Shown: positions 37,808 to 49,584 of the stretch, one piece after another
Layout of the letters: every line of letters begins with the position of its first letter
Numbering within the stretch: position 1 is the first letter of the stretch
NCBI GenBank assembly: GCA_949825025.1
Contig: OX463787.1
Coordinates: 17,915,707-17,979,706 of the forward strand
DNA length: 64,000 bases
Origin: Siphlonurus alternatus
Lineage: Eukaryota; Arthropoda; Insecta; Ephemeroptera; Siphlonuridae
Direction: 5' to 3'
Position numbers and translations under genes: made by a program
The notes under the pieces: model-generated
The model's database searches: none
The model's input: the letters and a program-made list of their open reading frames with translations, nothing else
What the model was told of the DNA's origin: nothing

Positions 37808-38160
37808 ATTACTGCGGTGTTGAAATTGTTAAGAAAAAGTGGGGATCGGATATCCGATGTTCTAGCCAGCGAAGAGATAATTGTAATGAAAATGTTGAAA
37901 ACAGACAAATGTGGTTTCCGTGAGAAGCAGAGATAAAAACCACCTTCATTTTGTGGCGTTTTGGTAGCAACAAAATGTGTTAATTTTTCAAACATTTTTC
38001 AACACTGTTTCCTTGCAATGCTTTCCTCTTATGTTACTTTAAGAAGCGTAAACTGCAGCAAATCTTGGTTTAAATACTAGCCTGGAATGTCTTATATTTC
38101 TAATTTTGTTTATAATGTAAATGAATTATAAATAACTACTTCCTGAATAAGATACAATGG

Positions 38161-38288
38161 GGGACATTCACATGGCAAAGCACTTTAACCCTCAATTTAG
38201 CATCGATTTTTAACCTGGTGCTAAACATGGTACTAAACCAGAGGCTAACCATGTTAAACTCCTAGTTTAGCACGATGTTTAGCACCAT
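38161..38288. repeat. Truncated MITE at the D/E unit junction
   Basis: Starts GGGACATTCACATGGCAAAG like the complete copy at 48579-48762 but stops at TTTAGCACCAT, where the next unit begins. Confidence 0.8.
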
Positions 38289-39064
38289 TTCTGGCCATAA
38301 GACACGGAGGTCTCTGTATAGGGTCTCTGTGCTATACCAGAGACCTTGGTGCTATACCACCGACATTAACCCTTAAAAAATTAATTTATAAAACTAAATT
38401 CAAAGAAAATATTGACTCTCATCCGAAAAGTCCTAAAATTATTCTAAGTGTGTGTGTTTTTTTTTTTTTGAGAATGTTTCTGATGTTATTGATTCATGAT
38501 AATTATTAATTATATTTTATCATTCCGATATTATACTTTTGTATTATAATTATATAATTATAACAATTACAATTTTGTAACTAAATTACAAAAAAATTAA
38601 GTAAGATTAATTACTTTCTAAGCTTACAATTTCACGATTCAATTTCCAATTTTAAGTATAGTTTATTGTTCTTATTGTTTTTTATTTACATTCATTATAT
38701 TTTAATTATTGATCAAATGAATCCTAATAACTCAAAATGATATATATTATGAATTATTATTATTAGTTAACACATAAAAAATACCAATTTAATGAAATAA
38801 AAATAATTATTTAGTAATCAATAAACTGAATATTATTTTGTTTTATTTTAATTTAATTAAAATCAGTACATTGTCGAGGTACACTTAATTAAATATAAAA
38901 TGTCCATTCATTTCACCTTAAAGTTATACCAACTTATTTTAACAATTTTCACATAATCATATTAATTTTATTTTTAAAAAAATTTTGCCAACAAAAGTGA
39001 TGCATAGTGAACTAAAATATAATGTATATATTCTCTGGATACTACTATACAATTTAATATCAGT

Positions 39065-39373
39065 AATGGAGTATATATCTACCTCAATTTTTTGTATTGC
39101 AGATACAGAGCGTGTGAGTTATGCTACCCTGATTTATTTCAGATTTTTTAGAGCTAGGGTACTATTTTTAAAAAATTATTGAAAGTCCTTTTTATGAAGT
39201 CACGAGGCGGTAAGTCCTATCTTTTTCTTAAGGACGGCGTCTCGTGACGTCACAAAAAGAACTTTCAATAATTCTTTAAAAATAGTTCCCCGCGGTCTCT
39301 AAGAAACAGAAAAAAAAAATCAGGCTAGCATAAATTTGCACCCTCTATCGATTTCTGCAATGAAAAAATTGAG
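39065..39373. repeat. Palindromic MITE, family Q, unit E
   Basis: Co-duplicated copy downstream of gene E. Confidence 0.75.
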
Positions 39374-39818
39374 ATGGCGTCATAAAGTTAGTGCAAATCT
39401 AGTGGTAACTGCTGGAACTACGTGCGTCTGGCGAGGATTGCTGTATATGATTAACATTGTAAAATCATGTAAATGCTCCGTCAGCAGCCACAGCATAATT
39501 TTACAGAAATGATCACACTATAATTAGTTGTCAAATTCTTTCGGACAAAATTAATATAAAAAAATATTTCAACTTCGTAAGTGATTTTTTTACTAACAAT
39601 TTGATAATTTTTGTGATTCTCCCCATGTTATAAGTATTGCCGTATCCTCGATGCAAAGAGCAAAATTTTCAGACGTCAGCGCCATCTTTTGATCCTTTAT
39701 GTCCTCTATACCAGTGTATTTCTAATGTCATTGTTTAGGTAGGTCAAAACTCAGGTATGGAAATGATATTTTATCTTCATTAATTTTTCAGGACATTTTA
39801 CGTTGCATCGAGTGTACT

Positions 39819-42800
39819 TCATCCAAAATAGGCCTTGAGGGCAGCTCCAATCAGGTTTCCAACGGTCAAAGCAGCCGCATACTGTGCCCAGCGTTTCTCC
39901 CTGTGACCACGTGACTGAGGGGCAAGGTAATGCTCGTAGCTAGGAAAGTCTGGGGGACCACCTCGAAGTTCAGAAATCACACCGGAGAGGACCTGTAAAT
40001 ATTAGTCACGTGACTGGGGGGCAAGGTATTGTTCGTAGCTGGAAGAGTCTGGGGGGCAGCGTCTCGTGAAATATTTTTAAGAAATATTTTCAAGCATATG
40101 GGAAGACGTACACTACACTGTTACCAAGTTAAGTCAACAATGGACAACTTACATGATTTTTTTTTATTGCAGAAATGAATAGAGAGCACCAAATTATGCT
40201 TTTATTTTGATTTTTTTCAGATTTTTTGAGACCCAGAATTATTTTTAAATAATTACTAAATGTTCATCGATCTATAAGTTCAGTTGGCACCCCTGAATCC
40301 TTATAATAATAAAAAGGATAGGACCAAGACGCCTATTTACGCCTCCAGGATGCGTGGCCGCACTTTTAATAATAAATTTTTTTATAAATAGTCGTGTGTT
40401 TCAAACAAATCTGAAAAAAATTCTGCAGTAGCATAAATTGGTACCCTAGCTATTCATTTCTGCAATAAAAAATTTTCATGTAGGTTGTTCATTTCACTAA
40501 TGTTAAAGGGCTTTGCCAATTTCGTTCAGCTAGTTCAAGCCCCATTTTACCGTCAAACTTTCAAATGTGCCCATTATGCATTGACATTTTTGAAATTTCA
40601 CGGTACAATGGGACCTAACATAATTGACGCACGAATTTGACTCGTGAATGAAGGAACTCTCCATGGTAATTACGTTCATCTCTATGATCTTCTCCTCGCT
40701 CATCTCGTCCGATGAGTCATCGTTCTCCATACGTGACATCCGGTTCTCCAACTTCCTGATCAAACCGGGCACCTGTGGACAGTCCATGAAAAACTTCGGA
40801 CACTATAGAAATATTGGGACATAAATTCGATACTATAAAGTACAAAAATAAATTATTGGTTAAACGAAGCATACACTACGTTTACATGACGGTGTTTAAT
40901 GCGTATCCGTTGACAACGGATAATGTTATTCTTATGGGGCGTTGTCAACGGATACGCATTAAACACCGTCATGTAAACGTAGTGATTGAGCATCAAAGCT
41001 TTAAAGCAGCATTTAATATTGCTCGAAATTTTAATGCACAATTTTATACCCAATTTCTTTTGTTAATGATTTGTTTTTTTTCCTCCCCTGAAGTAATTCA
41101 ACAAGAAAATGATATTTTGTCTGATTATTCCCAAGTCAAGCAACTTTCCATCAAAATTGCCATGCTCATATGATTCACTTACATCGTTCTCACCGCCTGT
41201 GAAGTCACCAAAATCTCGATCAGCTGACGTCACAGCAATCAGGACCACCAACTGAAAATTTTATAAAATTTTAGGGTCTTTGTTTGTTAATCTTCGGTAT
41301 AACTCGGAACAGCATGACCTGATACCCCTGCTTGGGAGCGTCATTCAATCTATAATTATATGAAATTTACTCTATAGTACTGTAGATATTTACATTTCTA
41401 TTTATTCTTTATCTCCTGAAGAAAGTCGTGCAGGAGTAACGTTTGAACTCTCCAGATGTGTGTAATCACTAATCAGACCCACCAAGGAAATTACGTTTCA
41501 TTAATAAATTAAAAGTGGCATCCACAATGCACTTTAACCCCCAATTTAGCCTCAATTTTTATCTCTGGTGCTAAACATGATGCTAAACTGGGAGTTAAAG
41601 TGCTTTGCGAATGCCCTCCATATATGTTTGTATAAAGGCGGATTCACATGGCGATTTCCAGCCTGCGACGTGAAGTGAATAATGCTTACTTTCTGTAACA
41701 TCCATTGGCGACCATATTTGGCGATTAAAAAAAAAGAGCATCGTAATTTAACGCGATATTCGCCACCGCAATGGCAAATTCGCTTCTGCATAGGATTTCA
41801 CAGCTTGTGTGACAAAATCGCGTCGCATCAACGTTGTCGCCATCTGAATCCGCCTTAAAGCTAATTGTGAAACTACAAAAATAATTACAAATTACTTGTC
41901 ATTAAAATCAATCAACAGAATAAAATATTATCAGAGTTTTGTCATTCGCCTTGATTTCTTCAAGCTCAATTTATAAGTCGAATCAATTGCCGACCATCCT
42001 GATAAAGGTTTCCATGGTTCCCTCAGTCACAACCAGGTGAATGCTGGTCATAGATGCTATAATTAGGCCATATCTGGAGTGGTTTGTAAGGATATAATTT
42101 TTCCTTACAAGAATACTTCAATTCCATGTGTTTGTATAGAGACAAAGTTTTCTTGTAAGTTGTAGGGAAGAATTATGTATGCAAAATTGTATCGTGCAAT
42201 ACAGAGGCTTAATTGATGTTTTTAATCACAAATTATATGATTTTAAATGAACTACATGAACTTACACAAATATGCTATAATTGATTGAATATTAACAAAG
42301 AAAAACCTACATTCACTTTTTTTTTTATTCCAGAAATGAATATAGAACATGTTATGTTTTTTTTTTTTCAAAGTTTTAAGAGCTCGATCGGGAACTATTT
42401 TTACTAAATATTGAAAGTATAGAAAGGAGGCTTCATTTTTTAATAAAATAAGGACTAAAGGCGGTTTCAGATGATGACAACGGCGATGCGACGCGATTTT
42501 GTCACACAAGCTGTGAAATCCTATGATGCGAGCGAATTCACCAGCTTTCGGTATCGAAATCGCGTTAATTGCGATGCTCTTTTTTTAATTGCCAAATATG
42601 GCAAAATTTGCATTATTTGCGTCGCGTCGCATGAAAAAAATTGTCATGTGAATCCGCCTTAAATGGGGCGTGGATTCAAACCTGAACTTAAATAGCTTTT
42701 TAGCAATATTTCCTGTACTTTAAAAAATAGTATCATAATTTGATACCCTCTATTCATTTCTGCAATAAACAAATGACACGAAATTTGTCCATTTTCTAGT

Positions 42801-42845
42801 ACAAAATTAAGAGTTACATACCAGCCAACTAAGATGGATTTTCAT
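39819..42845 (-). CDS. Beta-type secreted peptide precursor, gene E (4 exons, 121 aa)
   Basis: Exons, in order of translation: 42845-42822 (MKIHLSWL), 41251-41183, 40772-40674 and 39992-39819; splice sites as in gene D. Differences from D: Thr6 to Ser in the signal; GGEND instead of GAEND; VPGLIRKLEN instead of VSGLIRELEN in exon 3; and in the mature region TVGNL for TIGDL and KAYFG for KNYFG. The D-to-N change removes the only acidic residue of the presumed mature peptide. Intron 2 carries a MITE that D and F lack. All exons are open and the EKR site and C-terminal Gly are kept, so the gene looks functional. Confidence 0.87.
40139..40492. repeat. Palindromic MITE, family P, gene E intron 3
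   Basis: Co-duplicated copy of 34831-35181. Confidence 0.72.
40874..40984. repeat. 111-bp MITE specific to gene E intron 2
   Basis: Same element as 28962-29072. Units D (near 35560) and F (near 45983) read CGAAGCATTGAGCAT without interruption. AT stands at both borders. Confidence 0.9.
41513..41855. repeat. Two Harbinger-type MITEs, gene E intron 1
   Basis: 41513-41619 (AAGTGGCATCC type) and 41636-41855 (AGGCGGATTCA type), co-duplicated with gene D. Confidence 0.75.
42459..42659. repeat. Inverted AGGCGG-type MITE, gene E intron 1
   Basis: Counterpart of 37380-37576, with TAA flanks. Confidence 0.8.
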
Positions 42846-43242
42846 CGTTGGTTCTTGAATGTTTGATCCAGCGTCCGACTGTAGGTTATAATTACTGCGG
42901 TGTTGAAATTGTTAAGAAAAAGTGGGAGTCGGATATCCGATGTTCTAGCCAGCGAAGAGATAATGGTAATGAAAATGTTGAAAACAGACAAATGTGGTTT
43001 CCGTGAGAAGCAGAGATAAAAACCACCTTCATTTTGTGGTGTTTTGTTAGCAACAAAATGCGTTAATTTTTCAAACATTTTTCAACACTCTTTCCTTGCA
43101 ATGCTTTATTCCCATGTTACTTTAGAAGCGTAAACGGCAGCAAATCTTGGTTTAAATACTAGCCTGGAATGTCTTATATTTCTAATTTTGTTTATAATGT
43201 AAATGAATTATAAATAACTACTTCCTGAATAAGATACAACGG

Positions 43243-43370
43243 GGGACATTCACATGGCAAAGCACTTTAACCCTCACTTTAGCATCGATTTTTAACCTGG
43301 TGCTAAACATGGTACTAAACCAGAGGCTAATCATGTTAAGCTCCTAGTTTAGCACGATGTTTAGCACCAT
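43243..43370. repeat. Truncated MITE at the E/F unit junction
   Basis: Same break (TTTAGCACCAT) as the D/E junction, followed by CCCTGGCCATAAGACACGG. Confidence 0.8.
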
Positions 43371-44161
43371 CCCTGGCCATAAGACACGGAGGTCTCTGTA
43401 TAGGGTCTCTGTGCTATAACAGAGACCATGGTGCTATACCACCGACATTAACCCTTAAAAAATTAATTTATAAAACTAAATTCAAAGAAAATCTTGACTC
43501 TCATCCGAAAAGTCCTAAAATTATTCAGTATGTGTGTTTTTATTTTTTTTAAGAAAGTTTCTGATGTTATTGATTCATGATAATTATTAATTATATTTTA
43601 TCATTCCGATATTCTACTTTTATATTATAATTATATAATTATAACAATTACAATTTTGTAATTAAATTACAAAAAAATTAATTAAGATTAATCGTATTAT
43701 AAATTACCTTCTAAGCTTACAATTTCACGATTCAATTTCCAATTATAAGTATAGTTTATTGTTCTTATTGTTTTTTTATTTACATTCATTATATTTTAAT
43801 TATTGATAAAATTAATCCTAATAACTCAAACTGATATAAAATTATGAATTATTATTATTAGTTAACACATAAAAAATACAAATTTAATGGAACAAAAATA
43901 ATTAATTAGTAATCAATAAACTGAATATTATTATATGTTATTTTTACTTTAATTAAAATCAGTACATTGTCGAGGTACACTTAATTCAATATAAAATGTC
44001 CATTCATTTCACCTTGAAGTTATACCAACTTATTTTAACAATTTTCACATAATCATATTAATTTTATTTTTAAAAAAATTTTGCCAACAAAAGTGATGCA
44101 TAGTGAACTAAAATATAATGCTAAACATTCTCTGGATACTACTATACAATTTAATATCAAT

Positions 44162-44471
44162 AATGGAGTATATATCTACCTCAATTTTTTGTATTGCAGA
44201 TACAGAGCGTGTGAGTTATGCTACCCTGATTTATTTCAGGTTTTTTAGAGCTAGGGAACTATTTTTTAAAAAATATTGAAAGTCCTTTTTATGAAGTCAC
44301 GAGGCGGAAAGTCCTATCTTTTTCTTAAGGACGGCGTCTCGTGACGTCACAAAAAGAACTTTCAATAATTCTTTAAAAATAGTTCCCCGCAATCTCTAAG
44401 AAACTGAAAAAAAAAATCAGGCTAGCATAAATTTGCACCCTCTATCAATTTTTGCAATGAAAAAATTGAGA
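44162..44471. repeat. Palindromic MITE, family Q, unit F
   Basis: Co-duplicated copy downstream of gene F. Confidence 0.75.
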
Positions 44472-44930
44472 TGGCGTCATATAGTTAGTGCGAATCTAGT
44501 AGTAACTGCTGGAACTACGTGCGTCTGGCGAGGATTGCTGTATTTGATTAACATTGTAAAATCATGTAAACATGTAAACGCTCTGTCAGCAACCACAGCA
44601 TAATTTTACAGAAATGACAACAGCATAATTAGTTGTCAAATACTTTCGGACAAAATAAATATAAAAAAATATTTCAACTTCGTAAGTGATTTTTTTTTAC
44701 TAACAATTTGATAATTTTTGTGATTCTCCCCATGTTATAAGTATTGCCGTATCCTCGATGCAAAGAGCAAAATTTTCAGACATCAACGCCATCTTTTGAT
44801 CATTTATGTCCTCTATACCAGTGTATTTCTAATGTCATTGTATAGGTAGGTCAAAACTCAGGTATGGAAATGATATTAAATTTTATCTTCATTAATTTTT
44901 CAGGACATTTTACGTTGCATCGAGTGTACT

Positions 44931-47900
44931 TCATCCAAAATAGGCCTTGAGGGCAGCTCCAATCAGGTTTCCAACGGTCAAAGCAGCCGCATACTGTGCC
45001 CAGCGTTTCTCCCTGTGACCACGTGACTGAGGGGCAAGGTAATGCTCGTAGCTAGGAAAGTCTGGGGGACCGCCTCGAAGTTCAGAAATCACACCGGAGA
45101 GGACCTGTAAATATTAGTCACGTGACTGGGGGGCAAGGTATTGTTCGTAGCTGGAAGAGTCTGGGGGGCAGCGTCTCGTGAAGTATTTTTAAGAAACATT
45201 TTCAAGCATATGGGAAGACGTACACTACACTGTTACCAAGTTAAGCCAACAATTGACAACTTACATGATTTTTTTTTATTGCAGAAATGAATAGAGAGCA
45301 CCAAATTATGCTTTTATTTTGATTTTTTTCAGATTTTTTGAGACCCAGAATTATTTTTAAATAATTACTAAATGTTCATCGATCTATAAGTTCAGTTGGC
45401 ACCCCTGAATCCTTATAATAATAAAAAGGCTAGGACCAAGACGCCTACTTACGCCTCCAGGATGCGTGGCCGCACTTTTAATAATAAATTTTTTTATATA
45501 TAGTTGTGTGTTTCAAACAAATCTGAAAAAAATTCTGCAGTAGCATAAATTGGTACCCTAGCTATTCATTTCTGCAACAAAAATTTTCATGTAGGTTGTC
45601 CATTTCACTAATGTTAAAGGGCTTGGCCAATTTCGTTGAGCTAGTTCAAGCCCCATTTTACCGCCAAACTTTCAAATTTGCCCATTATGCATTGACATTT
45701 TTGAAATTTCACGGTACAATGGGACCTAACATAATTGACGCACGAATTTGACTCGTGTATGAAGGAACTCTCCATGTTACTTACGTTCATCTCTATGATC
45801 TTCTCCTCGCTCATCTCGTCCGATGAGTCATCGTTCTCCATACGTGACATCCGGTTCTCCAACTCCCTGATCAAACCAGACACCTGTGGACAGTCCATGA
45901 AAAACTTCGGACACTATAGAAATATTGGGACATAAATTCGATACTATAAATTACAAAAATAAATTATTGGTTAAACGAAGCATTGAGCATCAAAGCTCTA
46001 AAGCAGCATTTAATTTTTAATAGGGCTCGAAATTTTAATGCACAATTTTTAGACGCAATGGACAATATGCATGGAAAAATTTTATTGCAGAAATGAATAG
46101 AGGGTAACAAATTATGCTACTCTGAATTTTTTTCAGATTTTTTTGAGACCTGAAACTATTTTTAAATAATTATTGAAAGTCCTGTGATTTCAGTTGGCAC
46201 CCCTGAGTTCTTAATAAAAAGGATAGAGACTGGACGCCTATTGACGCCTCCAGGGGGCGTGGCCGCACTTTCAATAATTATTTAAAAATAGTTCTGGGTT
46301 TCAAAAAAATCTGAAAAAATTCAGAGTAGCATAATTTGGTACCCTCTATTCATTTCTGCAATAAAAATTTTTCATGTATGTGGTCCATTTTAGAAGTTAA
46401 TGTTTTATTTTTTTTTCTCTCCTGAAGTAATTAAACAAGTGATATTTTGTCTGATTATTCCCAAGTCAAGCAACTTTCCATCAAAATTGCCATGCTCATA
46501 TGATTCACTTACATTGTTCTCACCGCCTGTGAAGTCACCAAAATCTCGATCAGCTGACGTCACAGCAATCAGGACCACCAACTGAAAATTTTATAAAATT
46601 TTAGGGTCTTTGTTTGTTAATCTTCGGTAAAACTCGGAACAGCATGACCTGATACCCCTGCTTGGGAGCGTCATTCAATATATAATTATATGAAATTTAC
46701 TCTGTAGTACTGTAGATATTTACATTTCTATTTATTCTATATCTCCTGAAGAAAGTCGTGCAGGAGTAACGTTTGAACTGTCCAGATGTGTGTAATCACT
46801 AATCAGACCCACCAAGGAAATTATGTTTCATTAATAAATTAAAAGGGGCAGTCACAATGCACTTTAACCCCCAATTTAGACTCAATTTTTATCTCTGGTG
46901 CTAAACATGATGCTATACTGGGAGTTAAAGTGCTTTGCGAATGCCCTCCATATATATATGTTTGTATAAAGGCGGATTCACATGGCGATTTCCAGCCTGC
47001 GACGTGAAGTGAATAATGCATACTTTCTGTAACATCCATTGGCGACCATATTTGGCGATTAAAAAAAAGAGCATCGTAATTTAACGCGATATTCGCCACC
47101 GCAATGGCAAATTCGCTTCCGCATAGGATTTCACAGCTTGTGTGACAAAATCGCGTCGCATCGCCGTTGTCGCCATCTGAATCCGCCTTAAAGCTAATTG
47201 TGAAACTACAAAAATAATTACAAATTACTTGTCATTAAAATCAATCAACAGAATAAAATATTATCAGAGTTTTGTCATTCGCCTTGATTTCTTCAAGCTT
47301 AATTTATAAGTCGAATCAATTGCCGACCATCCTGATAAAGGTTTCCATGGTCCCCTCAGTCACAACCAGGTGAATGCTGGTCATAGATGCTATAATTAGG
47401 CCATATCTGGAGTGGTTTGTAAGGATATAATTTTTCCTTACAAGAATACTTCAATTCCATGTGTTTGTATAGAGACAAAGTTTTCTTGTAAGTTGTAGGG
47501 AAGAATTATGTATGCAAAATTGTATCGTGCAATACAGAGGCTTAATTGATGTTTTTAATCACAAATTATTTGATTTTAAATGAACTACATGAACTTACAC
47601 AAATATGCTATAATAGATTGAGTATTAACAAAGAAAAACCTACATTAACTTTTTTTTTTATTCCAGAAATGAATATAGAACATGTTATGTTGTTTGTTTT
47701 TTTTCAAAGTTTTAAGATCTCGATCGGGAATTATTTTTACTAAATATTGAAAGAACAGAGAGGAGGCTTCATTTTTTAATAAAATAAGGACTAAAGGCGG
47801 ATTCAGATGATGACAACGGCGATGCGACGTGATTTTGTCATACAAGCTGTGAAATCCTATGATGCGAGCGAATTCACCAGGTTTCGGTATCGAAATCGCT

Positions 47901-48181
47901 TTAATTGCGATGCTCTTTTTTTAATTGCCAAATATGGCAAAATTTGCATTATTTGCGTCGCGTCGCATGAAAAAAATTGTCATGTGAATCCGCCTTAAAT
48001 GGGGCGTGGATTCAAACCTGAAATTAAATAGCTTTTTAGCAATATTTCCTGTACTTTAAAAAATAGTATCATAATTTGATACCCTCTATTCATTTCTGCA
48101 ATAAACAAATGACACGAAATTTGTCCATTTTCTAGTACAAAATTAAGAGTTACATACCAGCCAAGTAAGATGGATTTTCAT
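44931..48181 (-). CDS. Beta-type secreted peptide precursor, gene F (4 exons, 121 aa)
   Basis: Exons, in order of translation: 48181-48158 (MKIHLTWL), 46581-46513, 45883-45785 and 45104-44931. The exon 4 peptide appears identical to gene E (TVGNL, KAYFG). Exon 2 ends GGENN instead of GGEND, and exon 3 has VSGLIRELEN as in D. The exon 3 donor is GTAAGT here against GTAATT in D and E, so F has the stronger splice site. Shared mature-region changes make E and F the closest pair, although F shares an intronic MITE with D. The gene looks intact. Confidence 0.87.
45251..45604. repeat. Palindromic MITE, family P, gene F intron 3
   Basis: Co-duplicated copy of 34831-35181. Confidence 0.72.
46057..46389. 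repeat. Palindromic MITE, family P, gene F intron 2
   Basis: Same place as the gene D copy (35634-35965); missing from gene E. Confidence 0.8.
46843..47188. repeat. Two Harbinger-type MITEs, gene F intron 1
   Basis: 46843-46949 and 46970-47188, as in genes D and E. Confidence 0.75.
47795..47995. repeat. Inverted AGGCGG-type MITE, gene F intron 1
   Basis: Counterpart of 37380-37576. Confidence 0.8.
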
Positions 48182-48578
48182 CGTTGGTTCTTGAATGTTT
48201 GATCCAGCGTCCGACTGTAGGTTATAATTACTGCGGTGTTGAAATTGTTAAGAAAAAGTGGGGATCGGATATCCGATGTTCTAGCCAGCGAAGAGATAAT
48301 TATAATGAAAATGTTGAAAACAGACAAATGTGGTTTCCGTGAGAAGCAGAGATAAAAACCACCTTCATTTTGTGGCGTTTTGTTAGCAACAAAATGTGTT
48401 AATTTTTCAAACATTTTTCAACACTGTTTCCTTGCAATGCTTTACTCCCATGTTACTTTAGAAGCGTAAACTGCAGCAAATCTTGGTTTAAATACTAGCC
48501 TGGAATGTCTTATATTTCTAATTTTGTTTACAATGTAAATGAATTATAAATAACTACTTCCTGAATAAGATACAACGT

Positions 48579-48762
48579 GGGACATTCACATGGCAAAGCA
48601 CTTTAACGCTCTCTTTTAGCCTCGATTTTTAACCTGGTGCTAAACATAGTGCTAAACCAGAGGCTATAACCATGTTAAGCTCATAGTTTTTTTAAGCACG
48701 ATGTTGATCACCAGGGTTAAAAATCGAGGCTAAAATGAGGGTTAAGTATTTGTAAATGTCCC
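48579..48762. repeat. Complete copy of the junction MITE
   Basis: Ends GGGACATTCACATGGC and AAATGTCCC; arms CTCGATTTTTAACCTGGTG and CACCAGGGTTAAAAATCGAG. The truncated copies at 38161 and 43243 stop at its midpoint. Confidence 0.8.
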
Positions 48763-49584
48763 TCACAACATCTACCAAAACTCCCATACAGTAAAATACA
48801 AACAGTTTACGAAATTATAAAAATACAATAAAAATGCTTCGTAGTTTATTGGAATAATATTTTTATTTTTAAATGCTCTGAATTTAACAAGTTTAATTTC
48901 AGACATATCTTAACAAAATAATAATAAATAAATATTTTTGTTTAGATATAATATATTATATCTTTAATAAAACTATAAAATAAAATGTTTCCATAGCCAA
49001 ATAGTCCAGTTTCGTGCATTATGTCGATAAACATATTAATTTATTCTGCAACTATATATGTATATATTAGAGAGCATCCCTTTCGTCTATTTTCCTGTTA
49101 TTTTACACCATTTTAGAGGAAAAAAGACGAAATTAATTAATTTTCCTCTTATTTAGAATAAAATGTTAGAAATATTGTCTCGATTTCATTCTCACATTGA
49201 GCAAAGAGGAAATATGATGTGTTTTAGAGGTAGATTAGGTCTAGACGTGTATATATAAATGATTAGTTGAAGACGAAATTTTTTAACTAGGGATAGCTAA
49301 AATGAATTGATAACATATTTCTTTTTTTTTTTTAAATTGTTACTTCCAATACAAGTCGCTTCTAGTAAATTATAGCAAATTTAAATTTAATGTAAAAATA
49401 AATAATTATACTGAACAATTAAGTACAGTTAGATATCTACTATACTTCAAAACAAGATGACACAGCACGAAAATCGACTCTGGCACTGGTGACTTTTTTT
49501 GTCCAAATTTCTCAGGTTAAGCCTTAAGGGACTAAATATTGTTGAAGTGTAAAATGTTACATGTTGTCATGTTAAAGCCAACAT
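48763..49584. other. Flank between genes F and G
   Basis: About 48830-49020 contains inverted counterparts of sequences in the gene A/B 3' flanks (for example TGTTAAGATATGTCTGAAATT-like and TTTCGTGCATTATGTCG-like blocks), followed by a family H hairpin repeat (49085-49295). Thus it is an inverted remnant of an alpha-gene 3' flank. No gene is seen. Confidence 0.5.

Larger units (their letters stand above)
32921..48715. repeat. Tandem array of three beta-gene units (about 5.4, 5.1 and 5.3 kb)
   Basis: Units begin near 32921, 38289 and 43371, each with CTGGCCATAAGACACGGAGG, and contain the same order: AT-rich block, family Q MITE, gene 3' end, family P MITEs, Harbinger-type MITEs, exon 1. The units are nearly identical over most of their length. 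The junctions near 38289 and 43371 fall inside the MITE that is complete only at the end of the third unit (48579-48762). Confidence 0.9.
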
